From Actinomycetota bacterium (GTDB lineage Bacteria; Actinomycetota; CADDZG01; JAHWKV01), in contig JAHWKU010000002.1 in the NCBI GenBank assembly GCA_019347715.1, positions 1 through 64,000 on the forward strand: DNA of 64,000 bases. Direction: 5' to 3'. The position numbers and the translations under genes are program-made. Position 1 is the stretch's first letter; the number at the start of each line of letters is the position of its first letter. Under the pieces are notes generated by a model. The model was not told the origin of the DNA and made no database searches. It saw only the letters and a program-made list of their open reading frames with translations. Positions 25,003 to 33,206 of this stretch are shown here, in pieces.

Positions 25003-26239
25003 GCCAGGAAGTCTCGCGCTGGAAGGCCTCGGCGACCGAAAGGAGCACGTCCTCCTGCTTCCCAATCAGCTGAAGACCTACCGGCAGACCTTCCGATGTG
25101 AAGCCGCACGGAATGGAAACTGCCGCCAGCCCAGACAGGTTGACGGGGGAGGTAAGACGGCCGAGAACCGCAGCCACCGGACGTCGAATGCTTTTTTCTT
25201 CGACGTGAGCGGCTTGTTCGTGAGTGGGGGCCGGTATCGAACAGGTAGGGGTCGCAACGACGTCGAACTTCGAGACCTCATTGCGCATAGCGGAACCCAG
25301 ACGATCGATCTCTCGACGCCCGTCCTCGAACGACTGTGGTGTGAGGCGGGACTCGGTGAACTCGAGATAGCTGCGGATCTCTTCGGTGTAGTCGCTTGCC
25401 CTGTCGGGCCACCACCCAGCCGCGCGATGCACTTCCAATACCTCCGGCATGAAAGCGGCAGCGCGAGGGCCGTCGAAGTCCTGGAAGTGCGGCAGCTCTG
25501 CCGGCGCGACTTTGCCGAGCTTGCCGAGAGTGGCGAGAGCCTCTTCGAATGCGGCTGCTACTCCCGCATCGAGTTCGGGCATGGCCTGCTCGGAGGCGAA
25601 TCCAATCCGAAATGGTGGTTCCATCTGGGCTGACGCAGTGTCGGAGAGGACGTCCCACAAGACGCGCAGTTCTGCGGCCATGCGGGCTATTGGGCCGACC
25701 ACGTCGTAGCTGGGAGCGAGAGGGATGACGCCTTCGATGGGAATCGATCCAGCCTTCGGCTTGAGACCGGACACCCCGCAAAGAGCCGCAGGTACGCGCA
25801 CCGAGCCCCCGGTGTCGCTGCCGAGTGCAACAGCGCAGTGCGAAGCCGCCACCGCTGCGGCCGAGCCCCCAGAAGAGCCGCCGGGGATCCGATTGAGATC
25901 CCACGGATTAGCGGTGGGAGGAGAGACAAAACCGTAGGCGAATTCGTGAGTGTTGGTCTTTCCCAGAATGATCGCGCCGGCTTCTCTGAGCCTCGCGACG
26001 GCAGGAGCATCGGTGGCTGCGAGGTTGCCTCTCAGCACCCGTGAGGCAGCGGTGGTTGGCATTCGAGCGACGTCGAATATGTCTTTGATTCCGGCGGGAA
26101 CCCCGGCCAGGGGGCCCCGGTCGTCCGGCGAGATGGCTTGCGCTCGATCTCGCGCCTCGTTCTCATCGAGGAACAGCCAGGCCTTCAAAGAGCCGTCCGT
26201 GGCCTTGATGTGCTGGAGACATCGCTCAATCATTTCCAT
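24971..26239 (-). CDS. Amidase signature family enzyme
   Basis: This is a 422-residue amidase (GatA-like fold) with the Lys of PAGIKDIFDV, the Gly/Ser-rich signature GGSSGGSAAAVAA and the nucleophile region LGSDTGGSVRVPAALCG, which together give the Ser-cisSer-Lys triad. It hydrolyses an amide of unknown identity; no GatB/GatC genes are nearby, so a tRNA amidotransferase role is unlikely. ATG 26239 (MEMIERCLQH) is preferred to the in-frame ATG 26422 because the longer frame would run through the divergent greA gene. Confidence 0.9.
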   Translation of the reverse strand: MEMIERCLQHIKATDGSLKAWLFLDENEARDRAQAISPDDRGPLAGVPAGIKDIFDVARMPTTAASRVLRGNLAATDAPAVARLREAGAIILGKTNTHEFAYGFVSPPTANPWDLNRIPGGSSGGSAAAVAASHCAVALGSDTGGSVRVPAALCGVSGLKPKAGSIPIEGVIPLAPSYDVVGPIARMAAELRVLWDVLSDTASAQMEPPFRIGFASEQAMPELDAGVAAAFEEALATLGKLGKVAPAELPHFQDFDGPRAAAFMPEVLEVHRAAGWWPDRASDYTEEIRSYLEFTESRLTPQSFEDGRREIDRLGSAMRNEVSKFDVVATPTCSIPAPTHEQAAHVEEKSIRRPVAAVLGRLTSPVNLSGLAAVSIPCGFTSEGLPVGLQLIGKQEDVLLSVAEAFQRETSWHEHRPPSFEI

Positions 26240-26275
26240 TGGGTGTCCCGGATGATATCGACCGGCTGCGTTCGG

Positions 26276-26281
26276 TAAGCT
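26276..26281 (+). promoter_or_regulatory. Possible -10 box for greA
   Basis: TAAGCT lies 7 nt before ATG 26289; GGGAG also lies there, so a leaderless or a very short leader message is possible. Confidence 0.3.
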
Positions 26282-26288
26282 CGGGAGT

Positions 26289-26771
26289 ATGAGCGACGAA
26301 GGCAAGATACCTATCAGCGCCGATTCTCTCGAGAGGATGAAAGCAGAGTTGGAAGATCTCAAAACGAGAGGACGAACCGAGATGGGGGCGCGGCTGAAGC
26401 GAGCTCGCGAGCATGGGGACATCCGCGAGAACGCCGACTACGACGCCGCCAAAGACGATCAGGGGCTCATGGAGGCCCGTATCCGTACGTTGGAAGAGAC
26501 GATCAAGGACTCGGTTGTGAGAGAGGAAAGCCGTGAGGCGGACGAGGCTGCGCCTGGTGTGATCGTCACCGTGAAGGAAGAGGGGCTCGATGAGCCCGAG
26601 GAGTACTTCCTTGCCGCCTCGCCAGAGGATCGCGTGGAAGGGATGCGCACGATCACGTTGTCATCGCCGCTAGGGAAGGCAATCGAGGGCAAAAGGCCGG
26701 GAGAGACGGTGCAGGTGGAAGCGCCGGGCGGAAGTTTTACGGTCGAAGTAGTGAGCCTCAGGCCCGGTTAA
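26289..26771 (+). CDS. greA: Transcription elongation factor GreA
   Basis: This 160-residue protein has the GreA N-terminal coiled coil (RMKAELEDLKTRGR...EMGARLKRAREHGDIRENADYDAAKDDQ) with the acidic tip DIRENADY that enters the RNA polymerase secondary channel. A C-terminal FKBP-like domain follows (ITLSSPLGKAIEGKRPGETV). GreA stimulates transcript cleavage in backtracked polymerase. Its stop overlaps the convergent GNAT gene by 4 nt. Confidence 0.95.
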   Translation: MSDEGKIPISADSLERMKAELEDLKTRGRTEMGARLKRAREHGDIRENADYDAAKDDQGLMEARIRTLEETIKDSVVREESREADEAAPGVIVTVKEEGLDEPEEYFLAASPEDRVEGMRTITLSSPLGKAIEGKRPGETVQVEAPGGSFTVEVVSLRPG

Positions 26772-27295
26772 CCCGGCCGCAGATGCTTGGCCATGGCAAG
26801 GACAGGTGGCTCTGCGAAATCGTCTAGATAGGCAAATCCCATCCTTTCGTACATCGACCTGGCCGTTCTCATGAACTCCATCGTTCGCAAAGCCAGGGTG
26901 GGCGACTCGAGACTCATTGCTCGATCGATACATCCCTCCACTAGGAGTCTTCCGATCCCACGTCCACGGAGGTCCGGAGCAACGGCGACTTTTCGAAGGA
27001 CCGCCCAGTTGTCTGGCCACCGATTTCTCTGGGGATCACTCCCCGGATGAAGAGTCGCAGTTCCCACCGGAATGCCTTCCGTCCGGGCCACCATGATCAC
27101 TCCACCTCCGGCTCGTGCCTCAACCGCTTCGAGTCTCTCCACTACGAGCGGCCACCGGTCCCCCCAAAGGGATTCAAACTCGCGGTAGGCCTGGACCGAC
27201 AGCCTGGCAATGGTCTCGTATTCTTGGGGCCGCGCCTCATCTATTGTGATCTCCGTCGCGCTGGGGCGCGCAGGGGTATTGGTAGTCCGGCTCAT
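26768..27295 (-). CDS. GNAT-family N-acetyltransferase
   Basis: The acetyl-CoA binding motif is VAVAPDLRGRGIGRLLVEG, preceded by WAVLRKV and followed by ALRTMEFMRTARSMYERMGF, the usual GNAT C-terminal block. The protein is 175 residues, the family's normal size. Substrate is unknown. Its start codon overlaps the stop of the upstream HesB-like gene (ATGA), so the two are translationally coupled. Confidence 0.9.
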   Translation of the reverse strand: MSRTTNTPARPSATEITIDEARPQEYETIARLSVQAYREFESLWGDRWPLVVERLEAVEARAGGGVIMVARTEGIPVGTATLHPGSDPQRNRWPDNWAVLRKVAVAPDLRGRGIGRLLVEGCIDRAMSLESPTLALRTMEFMRTARSMYERMGFAYLDDFAEPPVLAMAKHLRPG

Positions 27296-27552
27296 GCCTC
27301 TGCTCTTTTCAAGATGAGCCGGTCGTGTTCTTCGGATGTGTCCAGGATCGCATCCCCAACATCGCGCGCTACATAGAGCGTCATCTCTTCGAGCGGATGT
27401 ACTTCATCGTCTTGCTCCGCTCGGTCAACAAACGAGGTTTCCAGCTCATCGCCTCTTAGATCAAGGCGGATCTTGGCTTCGGGGTTAACGCGGACGGCAG
27501 CACTGTGGGCGCGCTTCAGTACTTCCATGGCGTCTTCGGTTATCTCGAGCAT
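27292..27552 (-). CDS. HesB/IscA-like protein lacking cysteines
   Basis: This 86-residue protein has the HesB/IscA-like beginning MLEITEDAMEVLKRAHSA and beta-strand pattern, ending VGDAILDTSEEHDRLILKRA. It has no cysteine at all, so it cannot hold an iron-sulfur cluster as IscA does. Such Cys-free members are seen in actinobacteria. The function is unknown. It is coupled to the GNAT gene. Confidence 0.7.
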   Translation of the reverse strand: MLEITEDAMEVLKRAHSAAVRVNPEAKIRLDLRGDELETSFVDRAEQDDEVHPLEEMTLYVARDVGDAILDTSEEHDRLILKRAEA

Positions 27553-27560
27553 CGCTCAAT

Positions 27561-27566
27561 TATGCT
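27561..27566 (+). promoter_or_regulatory. -10 box for the YchF-like gene
   Basis: TATGCT lies 9 nt before ATG 27576 and no Shine-Dalgarno is present, fitting leaderless transcription. Confidence 0.4.
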
Positions 27567-27575
27567 GGCTAATCG

Positions 27576-28544
27576 ATGAAACGCGTAGGGGTGACCGGTC
27601 CTCCCGGCAGCGGTAAGAGCACGCTGGTGAGAGCAATCGGCAGAGGTACGGCGAAGGGGGATGTGACGACCGTCTCGGTGCCGGACGAGAGATTGGAGGC
27701 TCTGGTCGAGATGCACTCGTCGAGGAAGACGGTGCCGGCCCAGATCGAGGTCGTAGATGTCCACGCCGCCGCGAGAACCCACGCTTCTGCGATCGCCAAG
27801 CTGAGAGAGATGGATGCCATCCTGCTTGTAACGCCATCCTTTTCGGCGCAGGATCCTGCACTTCATGTGAGCGCTTCGATCGAGGATCTGATACTCGCCG
27901 ACCTACAGCCAGTCGAGACGAGATTGGAGCGCGCCAAAAAGGATGCTTCTGCGAAAAGGGAGCTCCCCGCTCTCGAAAGAGCCAAACGAACCTTGGAGGA
28001 AGGAAGGTGCCTGTCGCAGGAAACCTGGACCTCGGATGAATTGAGTACCTTTTCGTCGCTTGCGCTCGTGACCCAGAGGCCAATCGTGGTGGTCTTCAAC
28101 GTTGATGAACACGGCCTAGAGCAGGCTCCTCCTCCACTCGAATTCCCATCGTTCCTCGCCAGCGCGTCGCTCGAAGCCGAGGTGGCAGGGATGGGTGCCG
28201 AAGAGGCCGGGGAGCTGCTCGGAGTTTATGGAATCAAGCGAAGCGTTTTAGGCAAGGTGATCGACGCGGTTTATCGGTCTTTGGACCTGATCTCTTTTTT
28301 CACCACAAGCGACAAGGAGTCACGAGCCTGGGAGGTAAGAAGCGGAGCAAAGGCTCCAGAAGCGGCCGGAGTCATCCACTCGGATATGCAGAGAGGCTTT
28401 ATCCGCGCGGAAGTGATCTCCTTCGATGAGCTAAAAGGATTCGGCCAATGGGACACGGCGAAAGCGCAGGGGAAGATCCGGGTTGAGGGAAAGGACTACG
28501 AGTTCAAAGAGGGAGACGTCACCCATTTCCGCTTTGCGGTGTGA
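27576..28544 (+). CDS. Short YchF/OLA1-like P-loop NTPase with TGS-like C-terminus
   Basis: The P-loop is GPPGSGKST near residue 8. A YchF-type N/TxxE-like element, VVFNVDE, stands where NKxD occurs in GTPases, a feature linked to ATP rather than GTP use. The C-terminal 80 residues match the YchF DUF933/TGS-like domain (DLISFFTTSDKESRAWEVRSG, MQRGFIRAEVISFDEL, YEFKEGDVTHFRFAV). The protein is 322 residues against about 363 in canonical YchF and its middle coiled-coil part is divergent. It may be a paralogue rather than the main YchF. Confidence 0.82.
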   Translation: MKRVGVTGPPGSGKSTLVRAIGRGTAKGDVTTVSVPDERLEALVEMHSSRKTVPAQIEVVDVHAAARTHASAIAKLREMDAILLVTPSFSAQDPALHVSASIEDLILADLQPVETRLERAKKDASAKRELPALERAKRTLEEGRCLSQETWTSDELSTFSSLALVTQRPIVVVFNVDEHGLEQAPPPLEFPSFLASASLEAEVAGMGAEEAGELLGVYGIKRSVLGKVIDAVYRSLDLISFFTTSDKESRAWEVRSGAKAPEAAGVIHSDMQRGFIRAEVISFDELKGFGQWDTAKAQGKIRVEGKDYEFKEGDVTHFRFAV

Positions 28545-28878
28545 GTGCTTTCTCGATCTTGGCTGCCATGATGAAGTCGTTGTCTGTAAGGCCCTTCGCG
28601 GCATGCGTGGTTAGTTTGATCTCTAAATAGCCCCAGCCGATCTTCATATCCGGATGGTGGCCTTCCTGCTCCGACAGCAGCGCGACGCGGGTGGCGGCGC
28701 CAAATGCTTCGGCAAAGTCTTTGAACTTCAGTCTCGTCGAGACCCCGACATTTGCATCGCGCGCCCAGTCACCGTGAAGCTGTGAATGCAATTCCTTTGC
28801 CCTGTCCTCCGAGACCGGAGGAGTGCCCGGCGCGCAGACCTCGCACTTTCGTTCCGCTAAAGAGGCGGTTTCGCTCAG
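28519..28878 (-). CDS. 4a-hydroxytetrahydrobiopterin dehydratase (pterin-4a-carbinolamine dehydratase)
   Basis: This small protein has the PCD core: WARDANVGVSTRLKFKDFAE, the conserved EQEGHHPDMKIGWGYLEIKL with paired His, and THAAKGLTDNDFIMAAKIE. It dehydrates 4a-hydroxytetrahydropterin to regenerate the pterin cofactor, or acts as a transcription cofactor. I place the start at CTG 28878, which overlaps the upstream gene's TGA as CTGA and gives SETASLAERKCEVCAPG as N-terminus, the family's usual beginning. The only in-frame ATG is 28920, which adds 14 unrelated residues. It is convergent with the YchF-like gene. Confidence 0.85.
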   Translation of the reverse strand: MSETASLAERKCEVCAPGTPPVSEDRAKELHSQLHGDWARDANVGVSTRLKFKDFAEAFGAATRVALLSEQEGHHPDMKIGWGYLEIKLTTHAAKGLTDNDFIMAAKIEKALTPQSGNG

Positions 28879-29846
28879 GGGAGAAGGGCTTCCTCGTCCA
28901 GCCGCCGCTTGCGCTTCCACAGGAAGAAGAACGCAGCGAGGGCGAATCCCAAAGTGAGCAGCCCGATGGTTGCCGGGATGAGGGGATTCAACCTAGTTTG
29001 ACGCTCTTCCTCTGCGGCCAGGAGAGTCGACAGTTCCTGATCCGTCAAAGTCCCATCGTCGCCAGGCACCTTGATGATATCAACCGACTCGGGCTGTCCT
29101 TCCCCATCCGTTGCGCCGGTTCCCAATCCTGCCGGCCGGCCGGAGCCGGAAGAACCGGTCCCCGCCGAACCCGAGCCGGAGCCAGAGCCGTATTCCGGCC
29201 GGACAAAGGGTTTGTCGAAGAAAGCCTGCTCCAGGTATTCCAGCTTGACCCGGTAGCCGCTGTTGAAGCCGGAGTAGTTAACGATGGTGAGCCAGTACTT
29301 CGCCAGTTCGCCTTCTTTCTTCTGGTGTTCAGAGGGCGGCTCACCCAGGATCACTACCTCAGGGTGCTTATCGCGGGTGGTGGAAGAACCGTAGGCGGGG
29401 CCCAAGCAGCAGTTCGTTCTGCTGTCTTCGACGTCGTTCTGCCATACCCACAGGTCCATGTCGTTGCCTTTCGGGTCACTCCAAAACAGGCTGATACGAA
29501 CCAGGTATAGCTCGGGTTGAACTTGAGGGAGATCGATCGACCATTGAATCACGTCGCAGTATTTGGACCCGCTCCCGTTAGTCCGGCATGCCTCCTGACG
29601 AACGGTGGCGAAATAGGTGCGACAAACGTCGCCGGCGCAGTTAGGGGGGTATCGCGCAGGAATCGCAGGGTACGACTGCTCCAAGACAGGATTCTCAGGT
29701 GAGAGGGTACCGATGACGCCCCTCGTTTCGGCTACCGCCGGGTTCCCCGAGGGGGAAAGGAGAGCCGGAAAGAGCGCGAGGGCGACAAGGACCGCCAATA
29801 TCCGAAGATTACTTCTGCTGGCCTTACGCCTACTGGTTGTCCTCAC
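28875..29846 (-). CDS. PPC-like extracellular protein with C-terminal membrane anchor, copy A
   Basis: After a basic N-terminus and signal segment (ILAVLVALALFPALLSP), the protein has a domain with LYLVRISLFWSDPKGNDMDL and KYWLTIVNYSGFNSGYRVKL. The pairing of a DxDL beta strand with a late Y-x-V strand is that of the bacterial pre-peptidase C-terminal (PPC) fold. A Gly/Ser-rich linker follows, then a C-terminal helix (IPATIGLLTLGFALAAFFFLW) and a KRKRR tail, so it is anchored in the membrane facing outward. GTG 29846 is the likely start; ATG 29885 is also in frame. The paralogue is at 47582. It follows the binding-protein gene. Confidence 0.75.
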   Translation of the reverse strand: MRTTSRRKASRSNLRILAVLVALALFPALLSPSGNPAVAETRGVIGTLSPENPVLEQSYPAIPARYPPNCAGDVCRTYFATVRQEACRTNGSGSKYCDVIQWSIDLPQVQPELYLVRISLFWSDPKGNDMDLWVWQNDVEDSRTNCCLGPAYGSSTTRDKHPEVVILGEPPSEHQKKEGELAKYWLTIVNYSGFNSGYRVKLEYLEQAFFDKPFVRPEYGSGSGSGSAGTGSSGSGRPAGLGTGATDGEGQPESVDIIKVPGDDGTLTDQELSTLLAAEEERQTRLNPLIPATIGLLTLGFALAAFFFLWKRKRRLDEEALLP

Positions 29847-29911
29847 CTGTTCGTGTCCTTTCCTATTTCTGCCATCTTCGCCCACTCAGTTTAGTGGGTC
29901 ACGCCAGCTAT

Positions 29912-31840
29912 CTACCCTTCGGGCCCGTATGGATTGATGTCGACCGAGTTACCCTGATTGTCGCAGGGATCGTTGGGATTCTGGAAAGCATATGACTTGC
30001 TGTCCCATCGGTTCGCCAAATAGCGTTTCCCTCCGTTGGTGAGTCTCCAGCAACCTAACTCATCTGGGTCGCCATCGGGATCGGGCGCGTTGGGATCCCA
30101 CCAGGCTTCCCTGGCGTCCTTTACGCAGGTGTAGTCGTTGGGATCGAAGAAACAAGCGGCCACATAGGGGCTCGTGCTCTCCTGGACCGGGATGGCGTGC
30201 TGACCCTGATCGACGGTATCGGGCCCCAGAATTGGACCTGCAACCTGAATGGCTTTGAAGAGCATGAAGAAGTCGTGGTAGACCTCGCAGGCTCTTCCGT
30301 AGAAGGTGCCATTTGGATCGGCCTCACGGTAAGCCTGACGGCAAGGCGCAGTCTCCTCTTTGTCTTCCAGCAGATCGTTGCTCATGAGGACCGCGTTACT
30401 CCATACCCGCTGGTTCTGGAAGCGGGCCTTGGATATCTCCCCATGCCACTGATCATGGACCACGAAGATCTCGGGGAAATAGTTCTTCCTCTCCATGGCC
30501 TTTCCATGTTCGACTTCATATCCGGCAGCCCAGATGATGGTCGTTATTCCCTTTCCCTTGATCCTAGCGACGTTTTCCTCTGACTCCGTGAAGGCGTCGG
30601 GATGGGTGTCAACCGAGTATTGATGCCGGGAGAACTTGATCTCGTCAGCGTAGGTTATTCCGCACTGTTGAGTCCCGGTCTTCACCAAGTCCGCAAAGTA
30701 TTTGAACTGCGGGAATCGGTCGTCGGTCGTTCGCATAAAGGCATATTTGCGTGGCTGGCCAACGAGAGAGCGGCCGTCGATAGAGGGGGGATTCGATCTG
30801 CTGCCCTGAACCGTACCTGAGGCCGCTTTAACCCGCGAACAGATGTAGCCAACGTACTGGTCGGCCCAATGCTCGACGTCGGGCCAGAAGTTCCAGATCA
30901 TCCCTCCTGGGAACTTAGGGGGGGCATAGGTTCGGTAGTAGACGTTCGGACGTGGAGGCAGCGCACCGAACGACATCGTCCGGCGCTTGACCATGGCGTC
31001 GGTGTATACATCGTCGAAGCCCCCGAACTGCGGCCGCTGGAGAACCGCGAACGGCTTCAGGCGATCCCAGTTATCTGCCGCTTCCGCTCGTCTGGACGCG
31101 GCGCTCCTGGCCGGGCTCCAGTAGATGATGAAATGGACGTGGCGGTCGTAGGTCTGAAAGCGCTGGTTGAAGTACTTCGAGTAGGCCCTGTAGACCATGA
31201 CGTCCTGCCAGTCGTACCTCAAGCTCTCGCCGCTCCCGTAGTCTCTGGCATGGCAGGTACGGTTGTTGGGATCGTCCTGCGGTGTTTCGACATCGCAGTA
31301 GGTATTGCGGTCGGGAGTGCACTCCACGTTGTTGCTTCTACCTCCCGTAGTGCAGTAGGTATCTGCATAAATAAGAACCATGATTTCTTGCCCTGTAACC
31401 CCCTGCCAAGTCTCGCCACCATTGTCTCCTTCAAAGAACGGCACGCAGGGGGGGGCATTGGGGTCCTCGGTCTGACGCGGGGGATTTCCGACACACCTTT
31501 TGGCAACCGGCTTTTCTCCCTTTGAAGGTCCCGCCGAAGTCCCACCGACCTCGCCGCCCAGGCCCTGTCTCAGCGTCCCGGAAGAACCGAGACCCAGCGC
31601 CGATATGCTGCCCTCGGACGTCGGAGGAGGGGAATCGTCCTCAGGTGGAATGGGAGCGTATTCGAGGACCTGCGAAGGGTTTGCCTGCGGAAGGTTCAGT
31701 GCCGACGGGAGTACTAGGACGACGATGAGCAGCGCTACGACCATCGCTACGAGTGGGGGATAATTCTTGAGCGCTGTCGAGCTCGGTCTCGGGACTTCGC
31801 GCTCGTCGCTCTCGCTGATGGTTCTTTCTTCGTCGGCCAT
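29912..31840 (-). CDS. Membrane-anchored LivJ-like substrate-binding protein, copy A
   Basis: This 642-residue protein has a short cytoplasmic N-terminus, one membrane segment (PPLVAMVVALLIVVLVLPSAL) and a Pro/Gly-rich linker with SALGLGSSG. A periplasmic-binding-protein type 1 fold follows, recognised by TWQGVTGQEIMVLIYAD, DRLKPFAVLQRPQFGG and the late AIQVAGPILGPDTVDQG. It lacks a lipobox, so the receptor is held by a helix. CVGNPPRQTEDPNAPPC precedes the fold and recurs in copy B. As the binding protein diverging from the LivHM/LivFG operon, it is inferred to deliver the substrate. A GGAGGAG lies upstream of ATG 31840. The substrate is unknown. Confidence 0.8.
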   Translation of the reverse strand: MADEERTISESDEREVPRPSSTALKNYPPLVAMVVALLIVVLVLPSALNLPQANPSQVLEYAPIPPEDDSPPPTSEGSISALGLGSSGTLRQGLGGEVGGTSAGPSKGEKPVAKRCVGNPPRQTEDPNAPPCVPFFEGDNGGETWQGVTGQEIMVLIYADTYCTTGGRSNNVECTPDRNTYCDVETPQDDPNNRTCHARDYGSGESLRYDWQDVMVYRAYSKYFNQRFQTYDRHVHFIIYWSPARSAASRRAEAADNWDRLKPFAVLQRPQFGGFDDVYTDAMVKRRTMSFGALPPRPNVYYRTYAPPKFPGGMIWNFWPDVEHWADQYVGYICSRVKAASGTVQGSRSNPPSIDGRSLVGQPRKYAFMRTTDDRFPQFKYFADLVKTGTQQCGITYADEIKFSRHQYSVDTHPDAFTESEENVARIKGKGITTIIWAAGYEVEHGKAMERKNYFPEIFVVHDQWHGEISKARFQNQRVWSNAVLMSNDLLEDKEETAPCRQAYREADPNGTFYGRACEVYHDFFMLFKAIQVAGPILGPDTVDQGQHAIPVQESTSPYVAACFFDPNDYTCVKDAREAWWDPNAPDPDGDPDELGCWRLTNGGKRYLANRWDSKSYAFQNPNDPCDNQGNSVDINPYGPEG

Positions 31841-32099
31841 CGCTGCCCCGTTTCTCCTCCGGGAGACGGATCATGGAATCCGCCTCAGCCACCGCTTTTC
31901 CTATACTGCTTTTCCGCCGAACCCAAGAATTGGTATATCGTGATAGGAGCGAATGTCGGTCATGCTCGGCAGGTGGGAAGTAGTACTGATCTTGTTAGGA
32001 ATTGCCTTAAAACCCATTCTGCCGCGCCTCGGCCTTCCCATCGCCCCTTAGTGTAGCAATACTTCGGAACAAAGGACTAGTGGACAGGAGGCCCCATAA
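31841..32099. promoter_or_regulatory. Divergent intergenic region of copy A
   Basis: This 259-bp AT-richer gap separates the leftward binding-protein gene and the rightward MoxR operon and must hold both promoters. GGAGGAG (minus, 31854-31860) and AGGAGG before ATG 32100 are visible. A minus-strand TATAGG (31910-31915) could be a -10. I cannot assign -35 elements with confidence. Confidence 0.4.
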
Positions 32100-33164
32100 A
32101 TGAGCACTACGAAGTCCAGAAGGCAGGCTGCCCAGACCAGCCAACGAGCGTCGATTGCCACATACGACGCGGGCAACATGAACGCAAAGAAGTTCAAGGA
32201 TCGTTTCGACGCAATCATCGACAACATCGAAACCGTCATCAAAGGAAAGACCGATGTTGTGAGGCTCTCGATGGTAGCCATCATCTGTGAGGGCCACATC
32301 TTGTTCGAGGACGTACCCGGGACCGGCAAGACCATGCTGGCGCGTGCCATTGCTCAATCTATGGACGCCTCCGTCAACCGAGTTTCCTGCACTCCCGACA
32401 TGCTTCCCGCTGATATCACCGGCGCGTCGATCTATGACCAAAAGAGGGGAGTATTCGAATTCAAAGAAGGGCCGGTGTTCTGCAACATCCTTCTTGCGGA
32501 CGAGGTAAACCGCGCGGCCCCCAAGACGCAGTCTGCACTCCTCGAGGCAATGGGAGAAAGAAAAGTATCGGCGGACGGAGTAACTCATTTGCTTCCCCGT
32601 CCGTTCTTCGTTCTTTGCACTCAGAACCCGATCGAGCAAGCCGGAACATTCCCGCTTCCTGAAGCCCAGCTCGACCGTTTCCTCTTCAAGCTCACAATGG
32701 GTTACATGGCGCGCGATGCCGAGTACGAGGTCATGTTCGATAACTCGGTACAGCTCTCGATCGAAGAATTGGCCTCAGTGGTTTCGCCGGATGTGATCAG
32801 TCAGATGATCGCTTACGCGGCTGCCAAGGTGAACGTCGCTAAGGAGATCGGCTATTACATCGTCGACCTGGTCAACGCTTCGCGGCAGGATCCGGCTTTG
32901 GCGCTGGGCGCGAGCCCCCGTGCGTCTATCGCTTTGCTGAGGGCGTCCCGAGCGCTCGCCGCGAGCGACGGGCGGGACCACGTATATCCCGACGATGTGA
33001 GGGCTGTTCTCAAGCCGATTCTTTCTCACCGAGTGATTCTGAATCCCGATGCCATATTGAGAGGCGAGACGATCGATGCAGTAATCGAACGCATCGTTAC
33101 AAAGGTGAAGCCGCCTACCGGGGCCATGAAGGGTTCGAGTCAACCGGCGACGGTGGCGGGTTGA
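32100..33164 (+). CDS. MoxR-family AAA+ ATPase
   Basis: This 354-residue MoxR-type ATPase has Walker A DVPGTGKT at residues 71-78, Walker B ILLADEVNRA with D134-E135, and sensor 1 FFVLCTQNPIEQAGTFPLPE. The C-terminal lid holds QDPALALGASPRASIALLRASRA, the classical MoxR block. MoxR proteins remodel or activate partner complexes, usually with DUF58/VWA proteins encoded beside them. It opens the rightward operon of copy A and has no counterpart in copy B, so it may serve both copies. A strong AGGAGG precedes the ATG. Confidence 0.93.
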   Translation: MSTTKSRRQAAQTSQRASIATYDAGNMNAKKFKDRFDAIIDNIETVIKGKTDVVRLSMVAIICEGHILFEDVPGTGKTMLARAIAQSMDASVNRVSCTPDMLPADITGASIYDQKRGVFEFKEGPVFCNILLADEVNRAAPKTQSALLEAMGERKVSADGVTHLLPRPFFVLCTQNPIEQAGTFPLPEAQLDRFLFKLTMGYMARDAEYEVMFDNSVQLSIEELASVVSPDVISQMIAYAAAKVNVAKEIGYYIVDLVNASRQDPALALGASPRASIALLRASRALAASDGRDHVYPDDVRAVLKPILSHRVILNPDAILRGETIDAVIERIVTKVKPPTGAMKGSSQPATVAG

Positions 33165-33206
33165 TCGAAGGCAATCGGGGAATAGGCGCTCGGCAGGGGG
33201 CCTCTA

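Noticed and set aside
24235-25101. Open frame of 288 codons on the plus strand
   Set aside because: It runs antisense through the methyltransferase and amidase genes, which have clear motifs; its own translation has none.
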